Assembly: GCF_030580865.1 (NCBI RefSeq)
Contig: NZ_JAUQSY010000015.1
Span: 62,001-126,000 of the forward strand
Reading direction: 5' to 3'
From: Hymenobacter aranciens
GTDB taxonomy: Bacteria; Bacteroidota; Bacteroidia; Cytophagales; Hymenobacteraceae
Length of the DNA: 64,000 nt
A program made the position numbers and the translations under genes. Under the pieces are notes generated by a model. It had not been told where the DNA came from and did not search any database. It saw only the letters and a list, made by a program, of their open reading frames with translations. Below, in pieces: positions 9,358 through 18,006 of the stretch (within the stretch, counting starts at the first letter, position 1; each line of letters opens with the position of its first letter).

Positions 9358-9365
9358 CAAAGGTA
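9358..9365 (-). promoter_or_regulatory. -7 box TACCTTTG of the exonuclease gene
   Basis: On the minus strand TACCTTTG is followed by four bases and then the ATG. In Bacteroidota this box is centred near -7, which would place transcription start at or within a base of the start codon. No -33 TTG was found at the usual distance. Confidence 0.55.
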
Positions 9366-9419
9366 GGCTAGCGGGGCAGCTGGAGCTTGCCTGACGGCAA
9401 CCTACGGTTCGCGCTAGCC

Positions 9420-11534
9420 TTATATCCCCGCCAGCTTACGCGCCGCCTTCACAATAGCCAGCTCTGCTTGCCCGGCCGGTTTCTGCGCGTCATCCAAGGT
9501 GGCCTTGGCGCCCGCTACCCATCTTGCGGGGGCCGTCTGTCCTTTTTCCAGCTGCACCAGGCGCTCCAGCAGCAGCTTCGAGACGGCCGTGAGGCGGCTC
9601 GACAGCGGCGCATACTCGCCCAAAGCCGGGTTGAGGGCCAGTATCGGCGTCAGGCTGGTTTCGTTGGCCTGCCACAGTAGCAGTTGCGTCCGCAAGCTCA
9701 TTAGCTGTCGTTGCCGCCCGGCGCCCGTCTGCAACGGCCCGCCGCCCGCCACCACGCTATCCACGAGCATCGCAAAGCGCCGCGCCACTTCTGACTCAGC
9801 CGGTGCGGCATCGACCAGCCGGTTGAGCGGCGTTTCGGTGGTGTATTTAAAGCCCTGGAAATGGCGCTTGTACTCCTTCACCGGCTCCAGCACCTCGGCC
9901 AGCGTGCGCAATGGTGCGGCATCGAAGGGCACGGCCATTTGCTGCAGCAGCAGCGGCGGTACCCGGCGGTGGCGCAGGCCCAGCCGGTCCAGTTCGACCG
10001 AGACGACGTTCAGCCGCCGGTACATGTCGGGCACGTCCTGCGTAGCCGCCTGCGCCGACCACAGCCGCTCGGCCACCGCCGCCGCCCGCGGCCAGATGCG
10101 CGAGTCCACCATCACCGAATCGGCAAATTCGGCCCACATGGTGGCCTCGCCACCCAGCACCAACCGCTGCTGCTCCGGCGTGAGGGTGGTGCCCGCCGGC
10201 AGCGGGTCGTTGGTGTAATGCGTGGCGGCCGGGAAGTTAAGGTCGATGTAATAACCGTTTGACAGGATGGTGGGGTGGCCCAGCTGCACGGCCTGGGTCA
10301 CGCCCTTCTTGCCGCTCCAGCTCTGGATAACTACTTCCTTGGGCAAGTCGGCCCCCAGAATTTCATCCCAGCCCACCATAATTTTCCCATTGCGCTGCAG
10401 CGTGGGCAGAATGCGACGGTTGAAATACGTTTGCAGCCGGTGCTTGTCCACAGTCTGGCTGTCGGCCTTAAACATGCGATGCTCGCGCATAAAGCTCACA
10501 ATGCGCGGGTTGCGCCGCCATTGCCGCCCGTCATTCTCATCGCCGCCCACATGGAAATAGGGGTCAGGGAACAGCCCGCTCATCTCCGTCAGCAGCGAAT
10601 CGAGCATGGTGTAAGTCGATTCGCGGGTGGGGTCGATGGCAATGTTGAGCACGCCCCAGCGCACCGGCAGGGTCTTGACGGAGTCGTTGCTGGCCAAGCG
10701 CGGATAAGCCGTCACCAGCGCCCCGGCGTGCCCCGGTAGGTCGAACTCCGGCACTACCCGAATGCCCCGCGCCGCCGCGTAGCGCACCACCTCGCGCACC
10801 TCGGCCTGGGTGTAGTAGCCGTTGGCGCCGGCCACCGTGTGCAGGCGCGGAAACAGGCGGCTTTCCACCCGCCAGCCCTGGTCGTCGCACAAGTGCCAGT
10901 GCAGCACGTTGAGCTTCACTGCCGCCATGCCGTCCAGGTTGCGCTTGATGACGGGCAGCGGCATGAAGTGCCGGGCCGCGTCCATCAGCAGCCCGCGCCA
11001 GGCAAAGCGCGGCTGGTCCCGAATGTCAACCTCGGGCAGGTAGCGCAGCTTTTTTTCGGTAACGGGCAGTTGGCGCAAGGTCGCCAGCGCCCGCAGCACC
11101 CCCAGACTGGTCGGCGCATCGATGCTCACGCCCATCGGCGTCACGCGCAGCGAATAGCGCTCTTCGTCAAGTTTTTCCGGCAAGCCCACGCGGCCGTAGC
11201 GAATCTGCAGCAGCGGCCCGCTGACCGGCTTGCCTGGTCCCTGAATGAAAGTGAGGGCCTGTTCGGCGGCTTTGCGCAGGTTGGAGTCGGCAGTGGCGGG
11301 CAGCTCCAGGCGCAACTGGGTTTTCAGGTTCAGGCGGCCCTTGCCCCAACTCATTTCCGTGGGCGCGGGCAGCAGGTTGTGCGCCTTGGCCGAGCAGGAA
11401 AAAAGCAGGCAGAGCAGAAAAAAATTTCCGCCGAGGCGCGCCGGGGAAAGCCGCCGAGGTGCGCTGAAGATGCTTTGAAGACCTTTGCGAACCGCGGCGT
11501 TGACCTTGGCGAACCTCTGCGTGAAATCTGTCAT
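9420..11534 (-). CDS. Family 20 beta-N-acetylhexosaminidase
   Basis: 704 residues. It has a GH20 N-terminal domain, then a TIM barrel with the catalytic Asp332-Glu333 pair (HVGGDEND) and the typical LHWHLCDDQGWR and EFDLPGHA segments. It would cleave terminal GlcNAc from chitin or peptidoglycan fragments. A hydrophobic signal segment lies at about 36-51 (FFLLCLLFSCSAKA) and might be a lipoprotein signal, though the lipobox is poor. The first ~35 residues lie in a dispersed DNA repeat, which makes an unusually long N-terminal region before the signal. The ATG overlaps the stop of the DUF58 gene (ATGA), so it is translationally coupled and is the last gene of the envelope operon. Confidence 0.93.
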   Translation of the reverse strand: MTDFTQRFAKVNAAVRKGLQSIFSAPRRLSPARLGGNFFLLCLLFSCSAKAHNLLPAPTEMSWGKGRLNLKTQLRLELPATADSNLRKAAEQALTFIQGPGKPVSGPLLQIRYGRVGLPEKLDEERYSLRVTPMGVSIDAPTSLGVLRALATLRQLPVTEKKLRYLPEVDIRDQPRFAWRGLLMDAARHFMPLPVIKRNLDGMAAVKLNVLHWHLCDDQGWRVESRLFPRLHTVAGANGYYTQAEVREVVRYAAARGIRVVPEFDLPGHAGALVTAYPRLASNDSVKTLPVRWGVLNIAIDPTRESTYTMLDSLLTEMSGLFPDPYFHVGGDENDGRQWRRNPRIVSFMREHRMFKADSQTVDKHRLQTYFNRRILPTLQRNGKIMVGWDEILGADLPKEVVIQSWSGKKGVTQAVQLGHPTILSNGYYIDLNFPAATHYTNDPLPAGTTLTPEQQRLVLGGEATMWAEFADSVMVDSRIWPRAAAVAERLWSAQAATQDVPDMYRRLNVVSVELDRLGLRHRRVPPLLLQQMAVPFDAAPLRTLAEVLEPVKEYKRHFQGFKYTTETPLNRLVDAAPAESEVARRFAMLVDSVVAGGGPLQTGAGRQRQLMSLRTQLLLWQANETSLTPILALNPALGEYAPLSSRLTAVSKLLLERLVQLEKGQTAPARWVAGAKATLDDAQKPAGQAELAIVKAARKLAGI
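11428..11526. repeat. GCAGAGG/GCAAAGG-type dispersed repeat inside the hexosaminidase 5' end
   Basis: Read on the plus strand, there are successive ~11-base units: CCGAGGCGCGC, CCGAGGTGCGC, CTTTGCGAAC, CTTGGCGAAC and CTCTGCGTGAAA. This is the composition of a repeat class common in intergenic regions of many bacteria; a related unit occurs at 54771-54811. Here it lies inside a coding sequence, covering codons about 3-36. Confidence 0.65.
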
Positions 11535-12880
11535 ATTAATCCCCGGGCTTTAAATTCCAGATACTTATTAATGGTATTCACCGTCAAATCCTGCGGTGCC
11601 GTGAGCAGCGAGTAGATGCCGTAGCGCTGCAATTCGAGTACAATTTGCCGCTTTTCCTGCGCAAATTTCTCGGCGATGGTTTGGTTGTACACGTCCTCGG
11701 TCGAGCTGGCCGGCGTGTCGAGGTAGGTGCGCAGCTCGGTGTTTTCGAAGAATACCACCAGCAGCAAATGGTCCTTGCTCAGGCGGCGCAGGTAAGGCAA
11801 CTGCCGCTGCATACTGTGCAGGGTTTCGAAGTTGGTGAAGAGAATCAGCAGGCTGCGCTGCTTGATTTTGGCCCGCACGGTGGCGTAGAGTAGCTCGAAA
11901 TCGGTTTCGAGGTACCTGGTTTTCTGGCGGTAGAGGATTTCCAGCAGCTTTAGCAGGTGGCCAGGGCGGCGGTCGGCGGCCAGCACGGCGCCAGGCCGGT
12001 TCGAGAACGTGACCAGGCCCGCCTTGTCGTGCTTGAGCAGCGCGATATTGCTCACCACCAGCGTGGCATTGATAGCGTAGTCGAGCAGGCTTAGCCCGTC
12101 GAAAGGCATGCGCATCACCCGGCCTTTGTCGATAAGGCAATATACCTGCTGGGCCCGCTCGTCCTGAAAGTGGTTCACCACCAGCGCGTCGGCGGCGCCG
12201 GTGCCGCTGCGCCGGGCCGTGGCTTTCCAGTTGATGCTGCGCGGGTCGTCGCCGGGCACGTAGGGCCGGATTTGCTCAAACTCCATGCTGTGCCCCACGC
12301 GACGGATGCGCTTGACGCCCACTTCCGTCAGCCGGTTGTGGATGGCCAGCAGCTCGTATTGCCGCATCTGCAGAAACGACGGGTACACCGGCACCACGCG
12401 CCCCTGCTCGTAGCGGAAGCGCCGCCGCAGCAGCCCCAGCGGCGAAGCCGCGTACACATTCAGCGCCCCAAACTCATACTCCCCGCGCTTCACCGGCCGC
12501 AGCTGGTAGTGAATCACCTGCGTTTCGCCGGCGCCAATGGCGGTTTTGAACAGCACATCGCGCCGCTGAAACTGGTGCGGAATCTCGTCAATCGTCTCCG
12601 TGCGCACCGGGAAGCGGTAGTGGTTTTCGAGAAAAATCCGCACGTCGTTTTCCGAGCCGTTGGCCAGCTTGTCGCCCAGCACGCGCCGGCCGAATACCGG
12701 GTTGAGCTGGCCTTTTACTGGCGCATACAGCAGCAGGGCATCCAGCAGCGTAAGCACCGTCAGCGCACCCAGGCTGATGTACATCGGTCCCAGCAGCCAG
12801 GGTAGGAAAAAGGCCACCACGAAGCCCACGATGAGGGCGACGAGGGTCAGGAAAAAGCGTTGCGTGAGGAAAATGGACAA
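11531..12880 (-). CDS. DUF58 domain-containing membrane protein
   Basis: 449 residues. Two membrane helices lie at about 9-29 and 31-50. A beta-rich middle region is followed by the DUF58 signature EFEQIRPYVPGDDPRSINWK (about 200-219) and a VWA-like C-terminal half. DUF58 proteins are regularly encoded beside MoxR ATPases and are thought to be their partners. The likely start is TTG at 12880; the only nearby upstream alternative is ATT, and the frame closes with TAA just before it. The start sits directly next to the AT-rich repeat flanking the inserted four-helix-bundle gene, so the original initiation region may have been altered. Coupled by ATGA to the hexosaminidase gene. Confidence 0.9.
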   Translation of the reverse strand: MSIFLTQRFFLTLVALIVGFVVAFFLPWLLGPMYISLGALTVLTLLDALLLYAPVKGQLNPVFGRRVLGDKLANGSENDVRIFLENHYRFPVRTETIDEIPHQFQRRDVLFKTAIGAGETQVIHYQLRPVKRGEYEFGALNVYAASPLGLLRRRFRYEQGRVVPVYPSFLQMRQYELLAIHNRLTEVGVKRIRRVGHSMEFEQIRPYVPGDDPRSINWKATARRSGTGAADALVVNHFQDERAQQVYCLIDKGRVMRMPFDGLSLLDYAINATLVVSNIALLKHDKAGLVTFSNRPGAVLAADRRPGHLLKLLEILYRQKTRYLETDFELLYATVRAKIKQRSLLILFTNFETLHSMQRQLPYLRRLSKDHLLLVVFFENTELRTYLDTPASSTEDVYNQTIAEKFAQEKRQIVLELQRYGIYSLLTAPQDLTVNTINKYLEFKARGLI

Positions 12881-12886
12881 AATGTG

Positions 12887-12914
12887 AAGTTAAAAGTTAT
12901 CAGTTAAAAGTTGA
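12887..12914. repeat. AGTTAAAAGTT repeat, left flank of inserted gene
   Basis: Short units of AGTTAAAAGTT type repeated twice. The inverted form (AACTTTTAACT) flanks the other side of the four-helix-bundle gene at 13304-13337. Confidence 0.7.
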
Positions 12915-13301
12915 AAAGGGTGGCTCATTTTCTTTAACTTGACTTATATCCTCATTGCGGGTAGATAAAATGATGGCAGCCAGCATCCTTTTTAACTCTT
13001 CAGCATTACCAATCAATGAATCAGCTAAACGGATATCAAGGCATTCGGTGTCGCGTAAGAGTCGCAGCCAATAATGTGTTTCGCGAGCTTCTTTGTAAGC
13101 AATGCTACACTTGGCGGCAAAATCACGCCTAGAAAACCCACCAGTAGCTTCCTCAATATTGGCTCCGATAGAAGTACCGCTACGTAGAAGCTGTTCTGCT
13201 AAAGCACGTGGCTGTTTCTGCTTGAGTAAAAGCTTATACAGTTTGACAATCCGCTGAGCGAAAGCGTAGCTCTTAAAAAGAACTGTGTTTTCAGCCGTCA
13301 T
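12900..13301 (-). CDS. Four helix bundle protein (S23/IVS-encoded family)
   Basis: 133 residues with the family pattern: N-terminal YAFAQRIVKLYKLL, the conserved LLRSGTSIGANIEEATGG turn and a KEARETHYWLRLL helix. The family was first noted in intervening sequences of 23S rRNA genes and forms small helical oligomers; its function is unclear. The gene is visibly AT-richer than its neighbours and sits between moxR and DUF58, genes normally adjacent. It is flanked by inverted AGTTAAAAGTT-type repeats, as is common for this family, so it is probably a later insertion. Its orientation is the same as the operon, so transcription may pass through it. Confidence 0.92.
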   Translation of the reverse strand: MTAENTVLFKSYAFAQRIVKLYKLLLKQKQPRALAEQLLRSGTSIGANIEEATGGFSRRDFAAKCSIAYKEARETHYWLRLLRDTECLDIRLADSLIGNAEELKRMLAAIILSTRNEDISQVKENEPPFSTFN

Positions 13302-13303
13302 GC

Positions 13304-13337
13304 TGTTTTAACTTTTAACTCTCAACTTTTAACTTTC
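13304..13337. repeat. AACTTTTAACT repeat, right flank of inserted gene
   Basis: TTTTAACTTTTAACT followed by CAACTTTTAACTTT. These are inverted relative to the units at 12887-12914 and lie between the four-helix-bundle start and the moxR stop. Confidence 0.7.
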
Positions 13338-14395
13338 TACCGTGGTACCTCGATAGTCTGGATAATCTGCTTCACCACCTCATCCGGCGTGCCGCCTTCC
13401 ATCTCGCGCTCCGGCGTGAGCATGATGCGGTGGCGCAACACGCTCGGCGCCAGGAACTGCACGTCCTCCGGCGTCACGAAGTCGCGACCGCGCAGGGCGG
13501 CCAGGGCCTTGGCGCCATTCAGCAACGCCAGCGAGGCGCGGGGCGAAGCGCCCAGGTACAGGGCCTTGTGAGCGCGGGTTTGGCCCACGATTTTGGCGAT
13601 GTATTCCAGGATATTGACTTCCACGCGCTGCTCGCGCACCTGCTGGCGCAGGGCCTGCAGGTCGGCCGCCGAGAGAATGGGCTGCACCACATTGAGGTCG
13701 GTGCCGCCGAAACCGACGTGGTGGCCCTGCAGAATCTGCACTTCCTCGGCCGTAGTCGGGTAGCCCACGTGCAGCTTGAAGAGGAAACGGTCGAGCTGGG
13801 CCTCGGGCAGGCGGTAGGTACCTTCCTGCTCCACGGGGTTTTGGGTGGCCAGCACCAGGAAAGGCTCGGTCATGCGGTAGGTGGTGCCGTCCTGGGTCAC
13901 GGTGCGTTCCTCCATCACCTCAAACAGAGCCGCTTGCGTTTTTGCCGGGGCGCGGTTGATTTCGTCAATCAGCACCACGCTGGCGAAAATGGGACCGGGC
14001 CGGAACTCGAAGTCAGACTTGCTCTGCTGGAATACCGAAGTGCCCAGCACGTCCGACGGCATGAGGTCGGGCGTGAATTGAATGCGGCTGAAGGGCACTT
14101 CCAGCGTGCGAGCCAGTAGCTTTGCCATCAGGGTTTTGGCTACGCCGGGCACGCCTTCCAGCAGCACGTGGCCGTCGGCTAGCAGGGCGGTGAGCAGCAG
14201 TTCCAGCAAATCCTGCTGGCCCACGATAATTTTGCCGATTTCCTGCCGGATGGCCTCGGTGCGGGCCGTGAGGCGGGCAAAATTGGTGCGGGGGGCGAAG
14301 GAAACCTCGGCTGTTTCGGGCGCGGCGGGCGCTGGGTTTTCCGGGGTTGGGAGAGTGTTTTCGGGTTCCATGTCAGAATTGAAGGGCGGCGGCAT
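13337..14395 (-). CDS. MoxR-family AAA+ ATPase
   Basis: 352 residues. A Pro-rich N-terminal ~30 residues precedes the AAA+ core: Walker A GVPGVAKT (81-88), Walker B VVLIDE (140-145), a sensor-like LATQNP, and the C-terminal lid. MoxR ATPases act as chaperone-like remodelers with VWA or DUF58 partners. The DUF58 gene lies downstream but is separated by the inserted four-helix-bundle gene. The start ATG overlaps by one base the stop of the 91-residue gene (TAATG). A second ATG nine codons in is a possible alternative start. Confidence 0.93.
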   Translation of the reverse strand: MPPPFNSDMEPENTLPTPENPAPAAPETAEVSFAPRTNFARLTARTEAIRQEIGKIIVGQQDLLELLLTALLADGHVLLEGVPGVAKTLMAKLLARTLEVPFSRIQFTPDLMPSDVLGTSVFQQSKSDFEFRPGPIFASVVLIDEINRAPAKTQAALFEVMEERTVTQDGTTYRMTEPFLVLATQNPVEQEGTYRLPEAQLDRFLFKLHVGYPTTAEEVQILQGHHVGFGGTDLNVVQPILSAADLQALRQQVREQRVEVNILEYIAKIVGQTRAHKALYLGASPRASLALLNGAKALAALRGRDFVTPEDVQFLAPSVLRHRIMLTPEREMEGGTPDEVVKQIIQTIEVPR

Positions 14396-14670
14396 TAGTT
14401 ACCGGGCACGAGCGTGCCAGCGTAGCCGATAAAGGTTTGGGCAGTGGCCTCGTCGGCACAGGTCGCCAGCAGGCGATGGAGCACTTGACGGGCGTAGTCT
14501 TTAGAAAGTAATTGTTGATGATATAGTTGCAAGTCAGTCAGCAGCTCGGCCAACTGTGTCCAGTCGAGTTCATTCATCAGGTCTTTTTCTGCGGCACTGG
14601 CCTCGCGGGCAAACCGTTCGGCACGCCAATGGTACTTGATGAGCAGCTGCAAGTGGGGGAGCGTGAGCAT
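14395..14670 (-). CDS. Small hypothetical protein in the MoxR operon
   Basis: 91 residues, helical by appearance, with no membrane segment or known motif. It lies between the DUF4350 gene (11-base gap) and moxR (one-base overlap), so it is clearly part of the operon. Tyr- and Leu-rich segment LTDLQLYHQQLLSKDYARQ. Function unknown; translational coupling suggests its product is needed in step with MoxR. Confidence 0.75.
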   Translation of the reverse strand: MLTLPHLQLLIKYHWRAERFAREASAAEKDLMNELDWTQLAELLTDLQLYHQQLLSKDYARQVLHRLLATCADEATAQTFIGYAGTLVPGN

Positions 14671-14681
14671 GAGCCGGAAAG

Positions 14682-16055
14682 TTAGCGCGATTCGCGGCGG
14701 AAGTCGCTCAGCGCCCGGCTGAGGCGGAGCAGCTGCTGGTCGTTGAGCTGCGGGGCGGTGCGGGCAAAGTTGACCAGCCGCAGCAGCTCATCCACGCGGG
14801 AGCGGGGCAGGCCGGCCTTCTGGCTTAGTCGCTCACGGAAGTCCTCGTCGCTCAGGTCGGGGCTGGCTTCGTGGAAGCGGGTGCGCAGAAAATCAAGGAA
14901 TAAGCCGACTTTTTTCTCCGCAATCAGCGCATGGTTGCTGCCCTGGCGGTAGAGCCCGGCCACGGTGCGGGTAAAAAGCAGCGTAGTATTAGGCAAAGGC
15001 TTGATGGTGGGAATGATGCGCTGCCGCCGCCGGGCATACACCACCACAAACAGCAGCGTGCCCAGCAGCGAGAGGTAGTACGCGGCCCGTAGGGCATCGT
15101 GGGCCAGCAGCACCCGCAGCAGCGACTGCTCGCCAATGGGACCCTGCTTCTGAAACTCATCCCACCAGGCCTGCCGGGCGGGCAGATAAGCCAGCGCCGC
15201 CGCTGCAAAGCTCTGCGTGCGGGGCCGCAACAGGTAATAATTGGTGAAAGCCCGCGGCACCGCGCAAATGTAAAAATGCCCCAGGCCGTGGTCGATTCGC
15301 ACGTACACGGCGCGGCCCTGCTCGTCCGTAGCCAGCGTATTGCCCACGCGGCCTGAGTCAATCAGCAAGCGGCGGTCGGCGATGGTGCCGGGCAGGCGGT
15401 AGCGGGCGGCGGCCAGGGCCGGGTTGGTAAAGTGCAGCGTGACGGAGTCGGGAAGAACGAAGGTTTTGGGGCCGGTGTACTCGGCTCGTTCCGCCAGGCG
15501 GGTGTGTACGCCGAGGCTGTCGGCCAGCACGCTCCGGTAGTTGCCCAGATGCTCGGCCGCGATGAAAGCGTCGTTGCCAACGGCCACGTATTTCATAAGT
15601 GCCCGCGCATCGAGAGCGCTGGCTTCGAAGCTCTCGTTGACAAACAAGTAATTGGCATGCTCGGGCCGCACCGGAAACTCCACGCTGGCAATGGTGGCGG
15701 CGGCCTCGTCCGCGTCTTCTTCCACGCCGCCGGGGTTGGCGTTGGCGGAGTCGGCCGCGGCTACCTCGGCGGCCGAATCGGGCTCGGCGGCCAGGGCTTC
15801 GGCCATTGCCTCTTCCAGGCCGCGGCCGGTGAGCTGGCTGTAGATGGGCTGGCGCACCACGTCAATCAAGTCGGTGCCAAGCAGCTGGGGCAGTTGGTCG
15901 AAGAGTACAAACGTGCCGTAGGGAATTTTATCCTTGTTGATGTACGTCGGCTTCCAGTCTACCGGCTTGGGGCGGTTGTACTCCACCACCACGTAGCCCG
16001 CAAACAGCAGCGCTATCCCCAACAGATACAGGCGAAAAGTCGAAATCCGGGGCAT
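14682..16055 (-). CDS. DUF4350 domain-containing membrane protein
   Basis: 457 residues from the ATG at 16055. This start gives a membrane anchor at once (STFRLYLLGIALLFAGYVVV) and overlaps the upstream stop by one base (TGATG). An extension to 16172 would run back into the DUF4129 gene. The protein has an N-terminal anchor, a DUF4350 region (IPYGTFVLFDQLPQLL and onward), an acidic Ala-rich linker at about 90-125, a second membrane segment at about 345-365, and a cytoplasmic C-terminal helical domain. It is a regular member of MoxR/DUF58/DUF4129 clusters; its biochemical role is unknown. Confidence 0.88.
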   Translation of the reverse strand: MPRISTFRLYLLGIALLFAGYVVVEYNRPKPVDWKPTYINKDKIPYGTFVLFDQLPQLLGTDLIDVVRQPIYSQLTGRGLEEAMAEALAAEPDSAAEVAAADSANANPGGVEEDADEAAATIASVEFPVRPEHANYLFVNESFEASALDARALMKYVAVGNDAFIAAEHLGNYRSVLADSLGVHTRLAERAEYTGPKTFVLPDSVTLHFTNPALAAARYRLPGTIADRRLLIDSGRVGNTLATDEQGRAVYVRIDHGLGHFYICAVPRAFTNYYLLRPRTQSFAAAALAYLPARQAWWDEFQKQGPIGEQSLLRVLLAHDALRAAYYLSLLGTLLFVVVYARRRQRIIPTIKPLPNTTLLFTRTVAGLYRQGSNHALIAEKKVGLFLDFLRTRFHEASPDLSDEDFRERLSQKAGLPRSRVDELLRLVNFARTAPQLNDQQLLRLSRALSDFRRESR

Positions 16056-16906
16056 CAGGCGGTGGGGGCGAGAGTAGAAGGGCGGCGGCCGTTGAGCGGC
16101 GCAGTTACGGCACGCTGGTCGGCGCGCACCTGCTGGTAGAGGGCGGCAGTGAGCGGCAGCTCGCCATACCACACGTACTCAAATTGCCGGGTGGCTTCGC
16201 GGAAGCTATTGCGCAACGCGCCATTGCTAAGCTCGTGCAAGTACGTCTGGTTGGTTTTGTCGGGTTGCCAGTTGATTAAGCCCTGGTCGGTGAGGGTTTT
16301 CAGTATGGCGAGGTAGCCCAGGCGCGTGGCCAGCCGGAAGTCGCCGGCTGCCTCCGCTTCGGCAATGCGGGTGGGAAAATCAACTTCGTGAATATTCTCG
16401 CCTGTCACATCGTAGGGCAAGGTGCTGCGGCGCGGCTTGCGGCCAAAAACGCCCCCGATGTCCACTTGCAGCAGCTTGAGCACGGCAAATACCAGAATGC
16501 CGGCGAGTGCTGCGTAAAAACCATATTTCCAGGTGGTACGGCCTTGCTTGGTGGACGAAATTTTGCCTAGCCACTCCCACAGCCAGTTCCAGAACCGCTC
16601 CCAGAAGCTCAATTCCGTCTTCGCCTCGCGGTATTGAAACTCGCGCTGGGCGGCCAGCTCCCGGAGCCGTTCGGCATCGGCCCGGCGCGGCGGCAGGGTA
16701 GTGCTACGGTCAACGGGCAAGGTTTGGGTGGGGGCCTCCCGGTCTTCAGCCAGGGTGCTGACGGCTAAGGTGTCGGTCTGCGCAGCCCGGGCTAGTGGCA
16801 TTGCCAGCCCCAAGGCACAGCATAGCAGGCTGGCTCGCAGGAGCTTTTGGCGGTGATGCCGCTGGCCGCAACCGTGAATCATATTGTCGAAAGTACGGGG
16901 GCGCAT
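16055..16906 (-). CDS. DUF4129 domain-containing protein
   Basis: 283 residues. A signal segment lies at about 22-42 (LRASLLCCALGLAMPLARA). It is followed by a periplasmic Arg/Glu-rich helix, a Trp-rich segment (FWERFWNWLWEWLG), one membrane helix at about 130-145, and the DUF4129 C-terminal region with EAEAAGDFRLATRLGYLAIL and FEYVWYGELPL. The DUF4129 domain often occurs with transglutaminase or MoxR genes. It starts 3 bases after the stop of the 337-residue membrane gene. Function unknown; envelope location inferred. Confidence 0.88.
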   Translation of the reverse strand: MRPRTFDNMIHGCGQRHHRQKLLRASLLCCALGLAMPLARAAQTDTLAVSTLAEDREAPTQTLPVDRSTTLPPRRADAERLRELAAQREFQYREAKTELSFWERFWNWLWEWLGKISSTKQGRTTWKYGFYAALAGILVFAVLKLLQVDIGGVFGRKPRRSTLPYDVTGENIHEVDFPTRIAEAEAAGDFRLATRLGYLAILKTLTDQGLINWQPDKTNQTYLHELSNGALRNSFREATRQFEYVWYGELPLTAALYQQVRADQRAVTAPLNGRRPSTLAPTA

Positions 16907-16909
16907 TGT

Positions 16910-17923
16910 TTAGTATTCGCCCTCCTCGTCGGGGCGGTAGTAGGTGCCGCTCACCTCGGGGGCGGCGGTCTGCCCCAGGCTATCCACCAGCTGGCGCAGG
17001 CCGGTACCTTCTTTGCGCTCTACCAGGTTGAAATACTGAAACATAATGGCAAACAGTGGAATGACGTAAGTAAATGTCAGACCTATCGTGTAAAAGCTAG
17101 TGGTGATGATGCTGATAACGGGCGAGGTAAGGCCCGGCACTTTCAGCGCCTGCGCGAAGATGATACCGTACATCGGAATGGCGAAAATATAGGTAATAAA
17201 CGACTGAATCATGCTGGAAATCATCAACAAGCCAAACGTCGACCACCATTTGCCCTGCACCAGATAAAAGCTCCGCCGCAGGGCCGTGCCGATGCTGACG
17301 TCCTCAATCAGAAGGATGGGGAAATAAAGCGACAGCGTGGTGCCAATCCACATGAATACCAGCACAACCAAGAAGAATATGCCGAACACAGAAAACGCCG
17401 CGCCAAAGTCGTTGCCACTTGCGGCCGCATTAATCATTCCAAACGACACAGCGCCGATACCACCCATTATCAGAATGCCGATGCCGGCGAATACCAGCCA
17501 GCTCAGCAGCATGCGGCCCAGCCGCGCACGCACGGCTGCCCACACCTGCGCTGGCTGCACTTCCTCGTCAGGCGGCGTCGCTAGCCGCACTCGCACGTAG
17601 CCGTATGCGGTGCTAATCAGCAACAACACGGCTACCGTAATGCCCAAAATAAACAGGCCGGTGCCCGATACCGCGCTGATAACTGTGCTGGTGTTGACAT
17701 CGGGCGCTCCGCTGCTGCCCGCCTTGGGGGCCATCGACGTGATATTGCCAAACATCAGCCCCATGCCAATGCCCGAGAGCAAAGCCCCCGGCAGCACAAA
17801 ATACGCCAGGCTCTTCAGCAGCGGCCGAAACTGGGAGCCGATAAACTCAAACGTGGCGTTGATTTTCGTGCTGAAGTCCCGCTCGCGGCGGAAGTCACTT
17901 TCGTGGGTAAAAGTCAGTTTCAT
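16910..17923 (-). CDS. Multi-pass membrane protein of the MoxR cluster
   Basis: 337 residues with six or seven hydrophobic helices between about 39 and 305 and a short polar C-terminal tail (YYRPDEEGEY). There is no catalytic motif. The cluster position between SpoIIM and DUF4129 genes is typical of Bacteroidota, where the gene is usually left as hypothetical. The 83-base gap to the upstream SpoIIM gene holds no clear terminator, so cotranscription is likely. Confidence 0.82.
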   Translation of the reverse strand: MKLTFTHESDFRRERDFSTKINATFEFIGSQFRPLLKSLAYFVLPGALLSGIGMGLMFGNITSMAPKAGSSGAPDVNTSTVISAVSGTGLFILGITVAVLLLISTAYGYVRVRLATPPDEEVQPAQVWAAVRARLGRMLLSWLVFAGIGILIMGGIGAVSFGMINAAASGNDFGAAFSVFGIFFLVVLVFMWIGTTLSLYFPILLIEDVSIGTALRRSFYLVQGKWWSTFGLLMISSMIQSFITYIFAIPMYGIIFAQALKVPGLTSPVISIITTSFYTIGLTFTYVIPLFAIMFQYFNLVERKEGTGLRQLVDSLGQTAAPEVSGTYYRPDEEGEY

Positions 17924-18006
17924 TGCTGAATGTATGGTTCAGGTTTTTTGTCTGGTTCCAGGCGTCTTGGCCAAAATGACGGAAAATAATTCTGCTGGTG
18001 AATGGC

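Noticed and set aside
12900..13301. The S23-family gene as evidence of an rRNA intervening sequence
   Set aside because: No rRNA sequence is nearby; the gene lies between two protein-coding operon members.
14682..16172. Longer start at 16172 for the DUF4350 protein
   Set aside because: It would run 117 bases into the DUF4129 gene and add residues before the membrane anchor; the ATG at 16055 overlaps the upstream stop by one base, as elsewhere in the operon.
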